Position numbers and translations under genes: made by a program
Shown: positions 30,731 through 41,302 of the stretch, in pieces
How the letters are laid out: the number at the start of each line of letters is the position of its first letter
Position numbering within the stretch: position 1 is the first letter of the stretch
The notes under the pieces: model-generated
What the model saw: only the letters and a program-made list of their open reading frames with translations
Databases searched by the model: none
What the model was told of the DNA's origin: nothing
Assembly (NCBI GenBank): GCA_965178125.1
Contig: OZ237770.1
Coordinates: 558,001 to 622,000, forward strand
Source: Bilabrum cf. latius
Taxonomy: Eukaryota > Bigyra: Bicosoecida > Bigyra > Bicosoecida
Direction: 5' to 3'
DNA length: 64,000 nt

Positions 30731-32260
30731 TCACTCGTCATCGGAGGAGGGTTCCGCACCGACAGCTGCCAGGAGCGCCTCCACAGCGTCCACGGCCTCC
30801 GCATTGAGATCTCCTTCAGCCGTCTTCTCGAGGGCCGTCATCAGGTCTGCGAGCGTGCCAATTCCGTGGTCCCTCTCTTCAATTGTTTCCTCCACGTCCT
30901 CGACCATATCGTCGAGAGTCCGGCTGACGCCCAGCGCGGTGTCATCGCAGGCAGCGAGGATGCGGTCCAGCAGGTCCCGCTGCTAGTCGGTGAAGCCGTT
31001 GTCCTCCACTCCACCGTCGTTCTCAGCGTCGTCTTGCTGGTTCTGGGCCTCGTTCTCTTCTTCCTCATCCAGCTCGTCCCCATCCTCCTCGTCCTGCTGC
31101 ACGAGCCCTATCGGAGCCTCATCCTCGTCCTCCTCTCCGGCTGCGTCTGCGTGGTACCGACCACCGATCTCCTCTTCATCTTCCTCAGAGTCCTGTCGAG
31201 GCAGTGATGCTGCTGCTCCACTCCTTGCGCCACTTGCTCCCCGCTTCTCCTGTTCAACGGCGTGGCGAGCTCCTCCGCCATAGCCCGGTTGGAGAACGGG
31301 CGATCGCTTGGGTTGCATCTTAGCCGGAGGCGCGGCTTCAGCGTGCCTGCCCTACGGCTCTGCCGATCGGGCACCCTTGCTCTTCGCCTTGCCCTTCGAC
31401 TTGCTCTTCGACTTGCCCGCGGCCTTGGTCCTGGCCTTAAGTTTGGCCTTTGCCTTTTCCTTTCTCTCGGCCTCCGCCGCTCGCTTGGCTCTGAGAAGAT
31501 CGTGGAGTGCTTGCTCGGTCTATGAGTCGCTGGACTCTGAGTCGTCCAGATCCATCCCGCCTTGCTCCCTCCGGGCCGTGGTGGCGCTGTGCTCCGCGAC
31601 ATCCTCCTCGTCGTCGTCGTCGTCGTCGTCGTCCATGGGATTCCGCTTGCTCTTCCGCGTACGAGACGCACTACTCGGTGCAGCAGCAGCGGCTCCTGAG
31701 GAACCACCGCGATCTCCTGCTGAAGCCCCGGCAGAATCCTTGACTGCCATGTCGAACACGTCTAGGAACACAGCCTCCATGCCTCCACGTGCACGCACAG
31801 AGGCCGTCCCAGCTCCATTGTCGCAGACGAACTTGAGCACGGTCGGGTAGGTCCTCCGCAGTCCGTCCATGCCTGCCTTGAACCAGGCGTTATTGCCAGT
31901 GGAGTAGCCGCTGTCGCGCAGGCCCATAAGCAGCTGCTTCATCTTGCGGAAGCCTGGCGAGCCGAAGCTGGCTGATGCGGCCGGGTACAGGCGGCGGTCC
32001 ATCGCCGTGAGCATGCCAGACGGCAGCTTGGCCTCATTCAGCGCCAGCATGGCTTCCACGCAGGCCTTGATGCCCCCCTTCTTGGTCCCGTTGTAGTGCT
32101 CCGAAGACCCGCAGAGCAGCCCGCAGTCTTGGTGGAGGCCCACAAGGGAAATCAGCAGGACCTGCTTTGGTGGAGACGCCGTCACGCCTGAAGCCAGGGC
32201 AGCCACGAGGGTGCGAGACTTGCTGGTGTGCTTGACGCTGTAGCTCTTTGCGGCGGCCAT
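30731..32260 (-). CDS. Acidic/basic low-complexity protein, paralog 2, with three in-frame UAGs
   Basis: 509 codons from ATG 32260 (MAAAKSYSVKHTSKSR) to TGA 30731-30733. TAG codons lie at 31520-31522 (residue 247), 31352-31354 (303) and 30983-30985 (426). The last is at the same place as the single TAG of the paralog at 17098, in the context GFTD-UAG-QR; at the other two sites paralog 1 has GCG (Ala) and AAG (Lys). Domain order matches paralog 1: N-terminal folded part, Asp run, Lys-rich stretch (here KSKSKSKGKAKSK), acidic segments, helical tail ending SSDDE. N-terminal blocks are identical while linkers vary, so the first part at least has been under selection. The 83-residue tail after the shared TAG has stayed in frame with 10 replacements, mostly conservative, for 14 base changes. 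Confidence 0.7.
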
Positions 32261-32370
32261 GGTACTCTGCGGTGACAGGGGAACACGGGTGAGATCACGA
32301 ACAGGCGCTTGAGCGCGGCAGGGAACACGGACACGAGACCTAGAGGTACTCCAGGGCAAGCTCGAGGACA

Positions 32371-32524
32371 AAAAAAAAAAGGCCACGACCCCGTCCACTC
32401 GGCCTCAGACCTGAGACCCATGATGTTGGGTCGATCCCCCAGTCGTGGGGGGACGGACCCCAGCCCAGGAAAAAAATAAATAAATGATCGCCCCAACGGG
32501 AATCGAGCCCCGGAGACCGTCCAT
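32371..32524 (-). mobile_element. SINE-like remnant upstream of paralog 2
   Basis: A10 tract, GC-rich body, AT-rich linker and B box (GGCTCGATTCC on the minus strand) match the element at 18752-18961. The A box half is missing; sequence changes into the 11-bp minisatellite at about 32525. Copies at 44580-44733 and 56789-56954. Confidence 0.6.
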
Positions 32525-32525
32525 T

Positions 32526-35500
32526 GCTGGACCAGACCTGGACCAGCCCTGGTCGGACCCTGGACCAGCCCTGGTCGGACCCTGGACCAGCCCTGGTCGG
32601 ACCCTGGACCAGCCCTGGTCGGACCCTGGACCAGCCCTGGTCGGACCCTGGACCAGCCCTGGTCGGACCCTGGACCAGCCCTGGTCGGACCCTGGACCAG
32701 CCCTGGTCGGACCCTGGACCAGCCCTGGTCGGACCCTGGACCAGCCCTGGTCGGACCCTGGACCAGCCCTGGTCGGACTCTGGACCAGCCCTGGTCGGAC
32801 CCTGGACCAGCCCTGGTCGGACCCTGGACCAGCCCTGGTCGGACCTTGGACCAGCCCTGGTCGGACCCTGGACCAGCCCTGGTCGGACCCTGGACCAGCC
32901 CTGGTCGGACCCTGGACCAGCCCTGGTCGGACCCTGGACCAGCCCTGGTCGGACCCTGGACCAGCCCTGGTCGGACCCTGGACCAGCCCTGGTCGGACCC
33001 TGGACCAGCCCTGGTCGGACCCTGGACCAGCCCTGGTCGGACCCTGGACCAGCCCTGGTCGGACACTGGACCAGCCCTGGACCAGCCCTGGACCAGCCCT
33101 GCTCGAACCCTGGACCAGCCCTGGTCGGACCCTGGACCAGCCCTGGACCAGCCCTGGACCAGCCCTGGACCAGCACTGGACCAGCCCTGGACCAGCCCTG
33201 GTCGGACCCTGGACCAGCCCTGGACCAGCCCTGGCCGGACCCTGGACCAGCCCTGGACCAGCCCTGGCCGGACCCTGGACCAGCCCTGGACCAGCCCTGG
33301 ACCAGCCCTGGTCGGACCCTGGACCAGCCCTGGTCGGACCCTGGACCAGCCCTGGTCGGACTCTGGACCAGCCCTGGTCGGACCTTGGACCAGCCCTGGA
33401 CCAGCCCTGGACCAGCCCTGGTCGGACCCTGGACCAGCCCTGGTCGGACCCTGGACCAGCCCTGGACCAGCCCTGGACCAGCCCTGGACCAGCCCTGGAC
33501 CAGCCCTGGACCAGCCCTGGACCAGCCCTGGTCGGACCCTGGACCAGCCCTGGTCGGACCCTGGACCAGCCCTGGTCGAACCCTGGACCAGCCCTGGACC
33601 AGCCCTGGTCGGACCCTGGACCAGCCCTGGACCAGCCCTGGACCAGCCCTGGACCAGCCCTGGTCGGACCCTGGACCAGCCCTGGTCGGACCCTGGACCA
33701 GCCCTGGACCAGCCCTGGCCGGACCCTGGACCAGCCCTGGACCAGCCCTGGACCAGCCCTGGACCAGCCCTGGACCAGGCCTGGTCGGACCCTGGACCAG
33801 CCCTGGACCAGCCCTGGTCGGACCCTGGACCAGCCCTGGACCAGCCCTGGACCAGCCCTGGACCAGCCCTGGACCAGCCCTGGACCAGCCCTGGACCAGC
33901 CCTGGACCAGCCCTGGTCGGACCCTGGACCAGCCCTGGACCAGCCCTGGACCAGCCCTGGACCAGCCCTGGACCAGCCCTGGTCGGACCCTGGACCAGCC
34001 CTGGACCAGCCCTGGACCAGCCCTGGTCGGACCCTGGACCAGCCCTGGACCAGCCCTGGTCCAGCCCTGGACCAGCCCTGGACCAGCCCTGGTCGGACCC
34101 TGGACCAGCCCTGGACCAGCCCTGGACCAGCCCTGGACCAGCCCTGGACCAGCCCTGGACCAGCCCTGGACCAGCCCTGGACCAGCCCTAGACCAGCCCT
34201 GGACCAGCCCTGGACCAGCCCTGGACCAGCCCTGGACCAGCCCTGGACCAGCCCTGGTCGGACCCTGGACCAGCCCTGGACCAGCCCTGGCCGGACCCTG
34301 GACCAGCCCTGGACCAGCCCTGCTCGAACCCTGGACCAGCCCTGGACCAGCCCTGGACCAGCCCTGGTCGGACCCTGGACCAGCCCTGGACCAGCCCTGG
34401 ACCAGCCCTGGACCAGCCCTGGACCAGCCCTGGACCAGCCCTGGACCAGCCCTGGACCAGCCCTGGTCGGACCCTGGAACAGCCCTGGTCGGACCCTGGA
34501 CCAGCCCTGGACCAGCCCTGGTCGGACCCTGGACCAGCCCTGGACCAGCCCTGGACCAGCCCTGGACCAGCCCTGGTCGGACCCTGGACCAGCCCTGGTC
34601 GGACCCTGGACCAGCCCTGGACCAGCCCTGGTCGGACCCTGGACCAGCCCTGGACCAGCCCTGGACCAGCCCTGGAACAGCCCTGGACCAGCCCTGGTCG
34701 GACCCTGGACCAGCCCTGGACCAGCCCTGGACCAGCCCTGGTCGGACCCTGGACCAGCCCTGGATCAGCCCTGGACCAGCCCTGGACCAGCCCTGGACCA
34801 GCCCTGGACCAGCCCTGGACCAGCCCTGGACCAGCCCTGGACCAGCCCTGGACCAGCCCTGGACCAGCCCTGGTCGGACCCTGGACCAGCCCTGGACCAG
34901 CCCTGGTCGGACCCTGGACCAGCCCTGGACCAGCCCTGGACCAGCCCTGGAACAGCCCTGGACCAGCCCTGGTCGGACCCTGGACCAGCCCTGGACCAGC
35001 CCTGGACCAGCCCTGGTCGGACCCTGGACCAGCCCTGGATCAGCCCTGGACCAGCCCTGGACCAGCCCTGGACCAGCCCTGGACCAGCCCTGGACCAGCC
35101 CTGGACCAGCCCTGGACCAGCCCTGGACCAGCCCTGGACCAGCCCTGGTCGGACCCTGGACCAGCCCTGGACCAGCCCTGGTCGGACCCTGGACCAGCCC
35201 TGGACCAGCCCTGGACCAGCCCTGGACCAGCCCTGGACCAGCCCTGGTCGGACCCTGGACCAGCCCTGGACCAGCCCTGGTCGGACCCTGGACCAGCCCT
35301 GGTCGGACCCTGGACCAGCCCTGGTCGGACCTTGGACCAGCCCTGGTCGGACCCTGGACCAGCCCTGGTCGGACCCTGGACCAGCCCTGGTCGGACCCTG
35401 GACCAGCCCTGGACCAGCCCTGGACCAGCCCTGGACCAGCCCTGGGCCAGCCCTGGACCAGCCCTGGACCAGCCCTGGACCAGCCCTGGAACAGCCCTGG

Positions 35501-36141
35501 TCGGACCCTGGACCAGCCCTGGACCAGCCCTGGTCGGACTCTGGACCAGCCCTGGACCAGCCCTGGACCAGCCCTGGACCAGCCCTGGACCAGCCCTGGA
35601 CCAGCCCTGGACCAGCCCTGGACCAGCCCTGGTCGGACCCTGGACCAGCCCTGGTCGGACCCTGGACTAGCCCTGGACCAGCCCTGGCCGGACCCTGGAC
35701 CAGCCCTGGACCAGCCCTGGACCAGCCCTGGACCAGCCCTGGACCAGCCCTGGTCGGACCCTGGACCAGCCCTGGACCAGCCCTGGACCAGCCCTGGTCG
35801 GACCCTGGACCAGCCCTGGGCCAGCCCTGGACCAGCCCTGGACCAGCCCTGGACCAGCCCTGGACCAGCCCTGGACCAGCCCTGGACCAGCCCTGGACCA
35901 GCCCTGGACCAGCCCTGGACCAGCCCTGGTCGGACCCTGGACCAGCCCTGGACCAGCCCTGGACCAGCCCTGGACCAGCCCTGGACCAGCCCTGGCCGGA
36001 CCCTGGACCAGCCCTGGACCAGCCCTGGACCAGCCCTGGACCAGCCCTGGACCAGCCCTGGACCAGCCCTGGACCAGCCCTGGACCAGCCCTGGACCAGC
36101 CCTGGTCGGACCCTGGACCAGCCCTGGTCGGACCCTGGACC
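32526..36141. repeat. 11-bp minisatellite of two unit types, about 329 units
   Basis: Built from CTGGACCAGCC (type a) and CTGGTCGGACC (type b), both 11 bp. The first 540 bp alternate b and a almost strictly; later, runs of a are broken by single b units. Rare variants (CTGGCCGGACC, CTGCTCGAACC, CTGGAACAGCC, CTGGATCAGCC, CTGGGCCAGCC) mark positions. Because 11 is not a multiple of 3 and few stops arise, frames up to 1228 codons are open on both strands; the Trp/Pro-rich products are artefacts. It lies between the divergent genes, splitting their shared upstream region. Confidence 0.97.
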
Positions 36142-36699
36142 AATGGCCGAAATACAGATATCACGTCTGAAACGCACGCTACTTATTTTTTTCGCAAACT
36201 TTCCGCAGCCGTGAACGAAACCGCGCAGAATCAGAAACACTCATATTGCGCTCCTTGTATTCAATTGCAGAGGCGCATACTTGGCATATAGCTACTATAG
36301 CATATTGTGCATACAACCCTAAAGCAAACGTGAGTCAAATCGATGGGGTATGCGTGGGGATTGCCTCGCGCAATGCGCTTTGCGCAACGTGGTGAACACG
36401 TTTGGCTCAATTGCGCGACAGCTAGCACTCGTTGGAACTAATCTCGCGCATATTATCAAATAATATAACATACTGCAAACAATTGCGCGGCGATATATAG
36501 GCTGCGCGCCCAATGCTCACTTTGCTTGCGGCAGGTGTGCTGCGACAACATTTGTGGTGGCCCGGATCAGGTTGCGGAACCTGATGCGCGGCACCGCCGT
36601 GACGAGTGCGCCACCAGGGAACAACGCATCGTACCATCATACTAATCACATCCCAAGTATATTATATATCCTTGTGGCATCTCTGTCCGCAGTCTGGTC
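36142..36699 (+). promoter_or_regulatory. Copied upstream region of the giant gene
   Basis: From about 36230 it matches 19055-19524, including the TATA-like element at 36658-36669. A few substitutions are clustered at 36366-36424. The first 88 bp, next to the minisatellite, are not found at the parent locus. Confidence 0.6.
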
Positions 36700-37192
36700 A
36701 TGGCGCAGTCCACGTACGACGCCACCAAGCATGTGAAGGCTCTCGATTACCTCCGGGCCTTCCTGGACCGCCGCGCGAAGGGCTACGCTCAGAACCCGCA
36801 TCGCGTGCGCATCGGAGTCCCAGGGCCACTTCAACCAGGAGGTGCCGCCCTGCCTGGCCCGCCGGCCGGCGAGGCGCAGGCCCAGATCCCGGCCCAGGTG
36901 GGGCCAGCGCCAGGCGGCCATGCCGCCGGGGGGGGCGATGCGGCAGGCCTGCCGGCCCCCGTCCCAGCCATCGGCGAGCATGCTCCGGAGCACCAGCACC
37001 AGCAGCAAGAGGGCGCCCACCAACCACCACCTGGTGCAGCTCTTGCTGCTGGCCAGCAGGCGATGCCCGCCGCCCCGCCCCAGCACCCGGCTGGTCCGGG
37101 TGCCAACCTGCCGGTCCCAGGAGGCTTGCAGCCCGAGCCGCCAGCTGGCGAGGCCGACGCCTTCCTCCCGATCCCGGAGCCCCAGCAGGAGC
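36700..37192 (+). pseudogene. 5' fragment of the giant gene, cut by TTAGGG
   Basis: The first 164 codons appear identical to those at 19525-20017. Homology ends at CAGCAGGAGC; the parent continues CTGCAGGTGG, this copy has seven T residues and then the telomeric array. About 93% of the gene is missing. With UAG as stop the product is 168 residues; if UAG is sense, the frame continues as GGT-TAG repeats through the whole array to a TAA at 38065-38067. Confidence 0.92.
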
Positions 37193-37199
37193 TTTTTTT

Positions 37200-38060
37200 G
37201 GGTTAGGGTTAGGGTTAGGGTTAGGGTTAGGGTTAGGGTTAGGGTTAGGGTTAGGGTTAGGGTTAGGGTTAGGGTTAGGGTTAGGGTTAGGGTTAGGGTT
37301 AGGGTTAGGGTTAGGGTTAGGGTTAGGGTTAGGGTTAGGGTTAGGGTTAGGGTTAGGGTTAGGGTTAGGGTTAGGGTTAGGGTTAGGGTTAGGGTTAGGG
37401 TTAGGGTTAGGGTTAGGGTTAGGGTTAGGGTTAGGGTTAGGGTTAGGGTTAGGGTTAGGGTTAGGGTTAGGGTTAGGGTTAGGGTTAGGGTTAGGGTTAG
37501 GGTTAGGGTTAGGGTTAGGGTTAGGGTTAGGGTTAGGGTTAGGGTTAGGGTTAGGGTTAGGGTTAGGGTTAGGGTTAGGGTTAGGGTTAGGGTTAGGGTT
37601 AGGGTTAGGGTTAGGGTTAGGGTTAGGGTTAGGGTTAGGGTTAGGGTTAGGGTTAGGGTTAGGGTTAGGGTTAGGGTTAGGGTTAGGGTTAGGGTTAGGG
37701 TTAGGGTTAGGGTTAGGGTTAGGGTTAGGGTTAGGGTTAGGGTTAGGGTTAGGGTTAGGGTTAGGGTTAGGGTTAGGGTTAGGGTTAGGGTTAGGGTTAG
37801 GGTTAGGGTTAGGGTTAGGGTTAGGGTTAGGGTTAGGGTTAGGGTTAGGGTTAGGGTTAGGGTTAGGGTTAGGGTTAGGGTTAGGGTTAGGGTTAGGGTT
37901 AGGGTTAGGGTTAGGGTTAGGGTTAGGGTTAGGGTTAGGGTTAGGGTTAGGGTTAGGGTTAGGGTTAGGGTTAGGGTTAGGGTTAGGGTTAGGGTTAGGG
38001 TTAGGGTTAGGGTTAGGGTTAGGGTTAGGGTTAGGGTTAGGGTTAGGGTTAGGGTTAGGG
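37200..38060 (+). repeat. Interstitial telomeric array, about 143 TTAGGG units
   Basis: 861 bp of perfect repeats following the broken giant gene. Equivalent arrays are 867 bp (copy B) and 855 bp (copy C), differing by exactly one unit each way. Confidence 0.98.
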
Positions 38061-38111
38061 TATCTAATATAAAGTCAGGGACAGGGTCGGGGAAAAAATA
38101 TTTTCATCTTC
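38061..38111 (+). other. Telomere-satellite junction sequence
   Basis: Exact junction copy, also at 50276-50326 and 62485-62535. Leads into satellite D. Confidence 0.95.
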
Positions 38112-39149
38112 ATTTTTTTGTCGAAAATGTGCCCTCTGCGATCTCAGCAACTAGAATAGGTATGAAGATGATTCAAACTGTTTTGGGATGGCCTAGGGCC
38201 ATATCATGGGGCAAATGTTCCCCAGGTTCCGTTTTGACCGCGCGGCGACGATACTGGCTGATGAAGATTTACATGCCGAAAATGTGCCCTCTGCGATCTC
38301 AGCAACTAGAATAGGTATGAAGATGATTCAAACTGTTTTGGGACGGCCTAGGGCCATATCATGGGGCAAATGTTCCCCAGGTTCCGTTTTGACCGCGCGG
38401 CGACGATACTGGCTGATGAAGATTTACATGCCGAAAATGTGCCCTCTGCGATCTCAGCAACTAGAATAGGTATGAAGATGATTCAAACTGTTTTGGGATG
38501 GCCTAGGGCCATATCATGGGGCAAATGTTCCCCAGGTTCCGTTTTGACCGCGCGGCGACGATACTGGCTGATGAAGATTTACATGCCGAAAATGTGCCCT
38601 CTGCGATCTCAGCAACTAGAATAGGTATGAAGATGATTCAAACTGTTTTGGGACGGCCTAGGGCCATATCATGGGGCAAATGTTCCCCAGGTTCCGTTTT
38701 GACCGCGCGGCGACGATACTGGCTGATGAAGATTTACATGCCGAAAATGTGCCCTCTGCGATCTCAGCAACTAGAATAGGTATGAAGATGATTCAAACTG
38801 TTTTGGGACGGCCTAGGGCCATATCATGGGGCAAATGTTCCCCAGGTTCCGTTTTGACCGCGCGGCGACGATACTGGCTGATGAAGATTTACATGCCGAA
38901 AATGTGCCCTCTGCGATCTCAGCAACTAGAATAGGTATGAAGATGATTCAAACTGTTTTGGGACGGCCTAGGGCCATATCATGGGGCAAATGTTCCCCAG
39001 GTTCCGTTTTGACCGCGCGGCGACGATACTGGCTGATGAAGATTTACATGCCGAAAATGTGCCCTCTGCGATCTCAGCAACTAGAATAGGTATGAAGATG
39101 ATTCAAACTGTTTTGGGACGGCCTAGGGCCATATCATGGGGCAAATGTT
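38112..39149. repeat. 155-bp satellite, subfamily D (about 6.7 monomers)
   Basis: Monomers with GTGCCCTCTGCGATCTCAGC, GGTATGAAGATGATTCAAAC and GTTCCGTTTTGACCGCGCGG. Only GGGATGG versus GGGACGG varies. The final monomer leaves the satellite at ATGTTTGCCAGG. Copies at 50327-51364 and 62536-63573. Confidence 0.96.
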
Positions 39150-39203
39150 TGCCAGGGTTTGTTTACATCATGCAGCGGAAGTATGGAGTTTTCAAACTCA
39201 CCC

Positions 39204-39391
39204 GGTTAGGGTTAGGGTTAGGGTTAGGGTTAGGGTTAGGGTTAGGGTTAGGGTTAGGGTTAGGGTTAGGGTTAGGGTTAGGGTTAGGGTTAGGGTTAGG
39301 GTTAGGGTTAGGGTTAGGGTTAGGGTTAGGGTTAGGGTTAGGGTTAGGGTTAGGGTTAGGGTTAGGGTTAGGGTTAGGGTTAGGGTTAGGG
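39204..39391 (+). repeat. Interstitial telomeric array, about 31 units
   Basis: Follows a 54-bp flank (39150-39203) that resembles 12102-12150. Copies at 51419-51606 and 63628-63815. Confidence 0.97.
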
Positions 39392-39442
39392 TATCTAATA
39401 TAAAGTCAGGGACAGGGTCGGGGAAAAAATATTTTCATCTTC
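39392..39442 (+). other. Telomere-satellite junction sequence
   Basis: Exact junction copy, also at 51607-51657 and 63816-63866. Leads into satellite E. Confidence 0.95.
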
Positions 39443-40364
39443 AATATTTGTCGAAAAACGACGTGCTACGATCTCGGCAACTACAGGTGATATGAAGACC
39501 GTTCAAACTGCATCGGGACGGCCTGGGGGCACAACATGGGCCAAATGTTCCCCAGGTTCCGTTCTGGCCGCGCGGCGCCGATATGGGTGTATGAAGAATT
39601 TCGCACCGAAAAACGACGTGCTACGATCTCGGCAACTACAGGTGATATGAAGACCGTTCAAACTGCATCGGGACGGCCTGGGGGCACAACATGGGCCAAA
39701 TGTTCCCCAGGTTCCGTTCTGGCCGCGCGGCGCCGATATGGGTGTATGAAGAATTTCACACCGAAAAACGACGTGCTACGATCTCGGCAACCACAGGTGA
39801 TATGAAGACCGTTCAAACTGCATCGGGACGGCCTGGGGGCACAACATGGGCCAAATGTTCCCCAGGTTCCGTTCTGACCGCGCGGCGCCGATATGGGTGT
39901 ATGAAGAATTTCACACCGAAAAACGACGTGCTACGATCTCGGCAACTACAGGTGATATGAAGACCGTTCAAACTGCATCGGGACGGCCTGGGGGCACAAC
40001 ATGGGCCAAATGTTCCCCAGGTTCCGTTCTGGCCGCGCGGCGCCGATATGGGTGTATGAAGAATTTCACACCGAAAAACGACGTGCTACGATCTCGGCAA
40101 CTACAGGTGATATGAAGACCGTTCAAACTGCATCGGGACGGCCTGGGGGCACAACATGGGCCAAATGTTCCCCAGGTTCCGTTCTGGCCGCGCGGCGCCG
40201 ATATGGGTGTATGAAGAATTTCACACCGAAAAACGACGTGCTACGATCTTGGCAACTACAGGTGATATGAAGACCGTTCAAACTGCATCGGGACGGCCTG
40301 GGGGCACAACATGGGCCAAATGTTCCCCAGGTTCCGTTCTGACCGCGCGGCGCCGATATGGGTG
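39443..40364. repeat. 155-bp satellite, subfamily E, first block (about 6 monomers)
   Basis: Monomers with GAAAAACGACGTGCTACGAT, GATATGAAGACCGTTCAAAC and GTTCCGTTCTGGCCGCGCGG. The last monomer is cut at GATATGGGTGTA, where the intact monomer goes on with TGAAGAATTTC. Copies at 51658-52579 and, partial, 63867-64000. Confidence 0.96.
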
Positions 40365-40927
40365 TAGGGTTAGGGTTAGGGTTAGGGTTAGGGTTAGGGT
40401 TAGGGTTAGGGTTAGGGTTAGGGTTAGGGTTAGGGTTAGGGTTAGGGTTAGGGTTAGGGTTAGGGTTAGGGTTAGGGTTAGGGTTAGGGTTAGGGTTAGG
40501 GTTAGGGTTAGGGTTAGGGTTAGGGTTAGGGTTAGGGTTAGGGTTAGGGTTAGGGTTAGGGTTAGGGTTAGGGTTAGGGTTAGGGTTAGGGTTAGGGTTA
40601 GGGTTAGGGTTAGGGTTAGGGTTAGGGTTAGGGTTAGGGTTAGGGTTAGGGTTAGGGTTAGGGTTAGGGTTAGGGTTAGGGTTAGGGTTAGGGTTAGGGT
40701 TAGGGTTAGGGTTAGGGTTAGGGTTAGGGTTAGGGTTAGGGTTAGGGTTAGGGTTAGGGTTAGGGTTAGGGTTAGGGTTAGGGTTAGGGTTAGGGTTAGG
40801 GTTAGGGTTAGGGTTAGGGTTAGGGTTAGGGTTAGGGTTAGGGTTAGGGTTAGGGTTAGGGTTAGGGTTAGGGTTAGGGTTAGGGTTAGGGTTAGGGTTA
40901 GGGTTAGGGTTAGGGTTAGGGTTAGGG
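40365..40927 (+). repeat. Interstitial telomeric array, about 94 units
   Basis: 563 bp of perfect TTAGGG after a cut satellite E monomer. The copy at 52580-53136 is one unit shorter. Confidence 0.98.
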
Positions 40928-40978
40928 TATCTAATATAAAGTCAGGGACAGGGTCGGGGAAAAAATATTTTCATCTTC
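40928..40978 (+). other. Telomere-satellite junction sequence
   Basis: Exact junction copy, also at 53137-53187. Leads into a second satellite E block. Confidence 0.95.
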
Positions 40979-41302
40979 AATATTTGTCGAAAAACGACGT
41001 GCTACGATCTCGGCAACTACAGGTGATATGAAGACCGTTCAAACTGCATCGGGACGGCCTGGGGGCACAACATGGGCCAAATGTTCCCCAGGTTCCGTTC
41101 TGGCCGCGCGGCGCCGATATGGGTGTATGAAGAATTTCGCACCGAAAAACGACGTGCTACGATCTCGGCAACTACAGGTGATATGAAGACCGTTCAAACT
41201 GCATCGGGACGGCCTGGGGGCACAACATGGGCCAAATGTTCCCCAGGTTCCGTTCTGGCCGCGCGGCGCCGATATGGGTGTATGAAGAATTTCACACCGA
41301 AA
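40979..41302. repeat. 155-bp satellite, subfamily E, second block (about 2 monomers)
   Basis: Same monomers as 39443-40364; its first two monomers match the first two there, including TTTCGCACCG in the first. Cut at CACACCGAAA, where TTAGGG repeats start. Copy at 53188-53511. Confidence 0.95.

Noticed and set aside
32484-36214. Open frames of up to 1228 codons on the plus strand and 491 on the minus strand (and copies at 44693 and 56914)
   Set aside because: They lie in the 11-bp minisatellite. Three forward frames are open and give the same Asp-Gln-Pro-Trp/Ser-Pro-Gly type repeats because 11 is not a multiple of 3. They begin in SINE-like DNA and end at the array edge.
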